In this document: one piece after another, positions 63,979 through 64,000 of the stretch
Layout of the letters: every line of letters starts with the position of its first letter
Position numbering within the stretch: the stretch's first letter is position 1
Source: Parvibaculum indicum
GTDB lineage: Bacteria > Pseudomonadota > Alphaproteobacteria > Parvibaculales > Parvibaculaceae
DNA: 64,000 bases
Assembly (NCBI RefSeq): GCF_011762095.1
Contig: NZ_JAASQO010000005.1
Location: 124,001-188,000, forward strand
Direction: 5' to 3'
Notes under the pieces: generated by a model
Told to the model about the DNA's origin: nothing
Databases searched by the model: none
Seen by the model: the letters and a program-made list of their open reading frames with translations, nothing else
Position numbers and translations under genes: made by a program

Positions 63979-64000
63979 ACGTATCCCGGCTCAGCTCTGC

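Overview
The window is GC-rich, densely packed chromosomal DNA from an alphaproteobacterium. Three things point there: the linkage rplU-rpmA-GNAT-obgE-proB, a complete ccoNOQP-ccoGHIS set for a cbb3 oxidase, and a Pcs-type phosphatidylcholine synthase. The mix of acyl-CoA enzymes, a P450, an extradiol ring-cleavage cluster and several hydrophobic-compound exporters would suit an aerobic or microaerobic hydrocarbon/surfactant/aromatic degrader such as Parvibaculum or a relative; that placement is inference. I see no rRNA, CRISPR array, phage or intact insertion sequence.

Layout. 1-2910 (minus): proB (cut by the window edge), obgE, a GNAT acetyltransferase, rpmA and rplU; rplU has a clear promoter followed by a terminator-like leader hairpin. 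2965-5804: phosphatidylcholine synthase, tRNA-Ser(CGA), and a more AT-rich pair (GT25 glycosyltransferase plus sulfotransferase) that looks acquired. 5883-8434: slipin and long NfeD protease, then dodecin. 8638-12576: a P2A-type P-type ATPase with an N-terminal HMA-like domain, converging on a translationally coupled pair made of a DUF5132-like small membrane protein and a second HMA-like protein; this is the most unusual locus. 12744-16509: rhodanese plus a two-cysteine ArsR regulator, a BaiN/HI0933-type flavoprotein, a DUF188 protein, and exported MsrB and MsrA.

16732-25830: a DUF2189 membrane protein, then the cbb3 oxidase structural genes (ccoNOQP) and assembly genes (ccoGHIS), split by a terminator-like hairpin. 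26061-30991: a three-gene RbbA/YhiH-type ABC exporter (HlyD adaptor, double-ATPase/permease fusion, second permease). 31614-42366: an MMPL/RND exporter, a TetR regulator with two tandem 14-bp palindromes, an extradiol dioxygenase, an FAH-family hydrolase, an FAD monooxygenase, a major-facilitator protein, a cytochrome P450 and a thiolase. Together these read as an aromatic or sterol-like compound catabolic and transport region.

42486-48464: an EmrAB-type drug exporter with a divergent TetR repressor, a MerR regulator, a PotA-like ATPase without its permeases, and a DUF2061 protein. 48529-57528: Nudix hydrolase, alanine dehydrogenase, a SPOR-domain protein, L32, an M14-like peptidase, a pabB-pabA-pabC operon for p-aminobenzoate, and an alpha/beta hydrolase. 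57760-63978: a dienoyl-CoA-reductase-like SDR, an enoyl-CoA hydratase, an HTH protein, gamma-glutamyltransferase and a PAS-GGDEF-EAL protein. Two copies of a palindromic dispersed repeat lie at 51825-51912 and 61490-61571.
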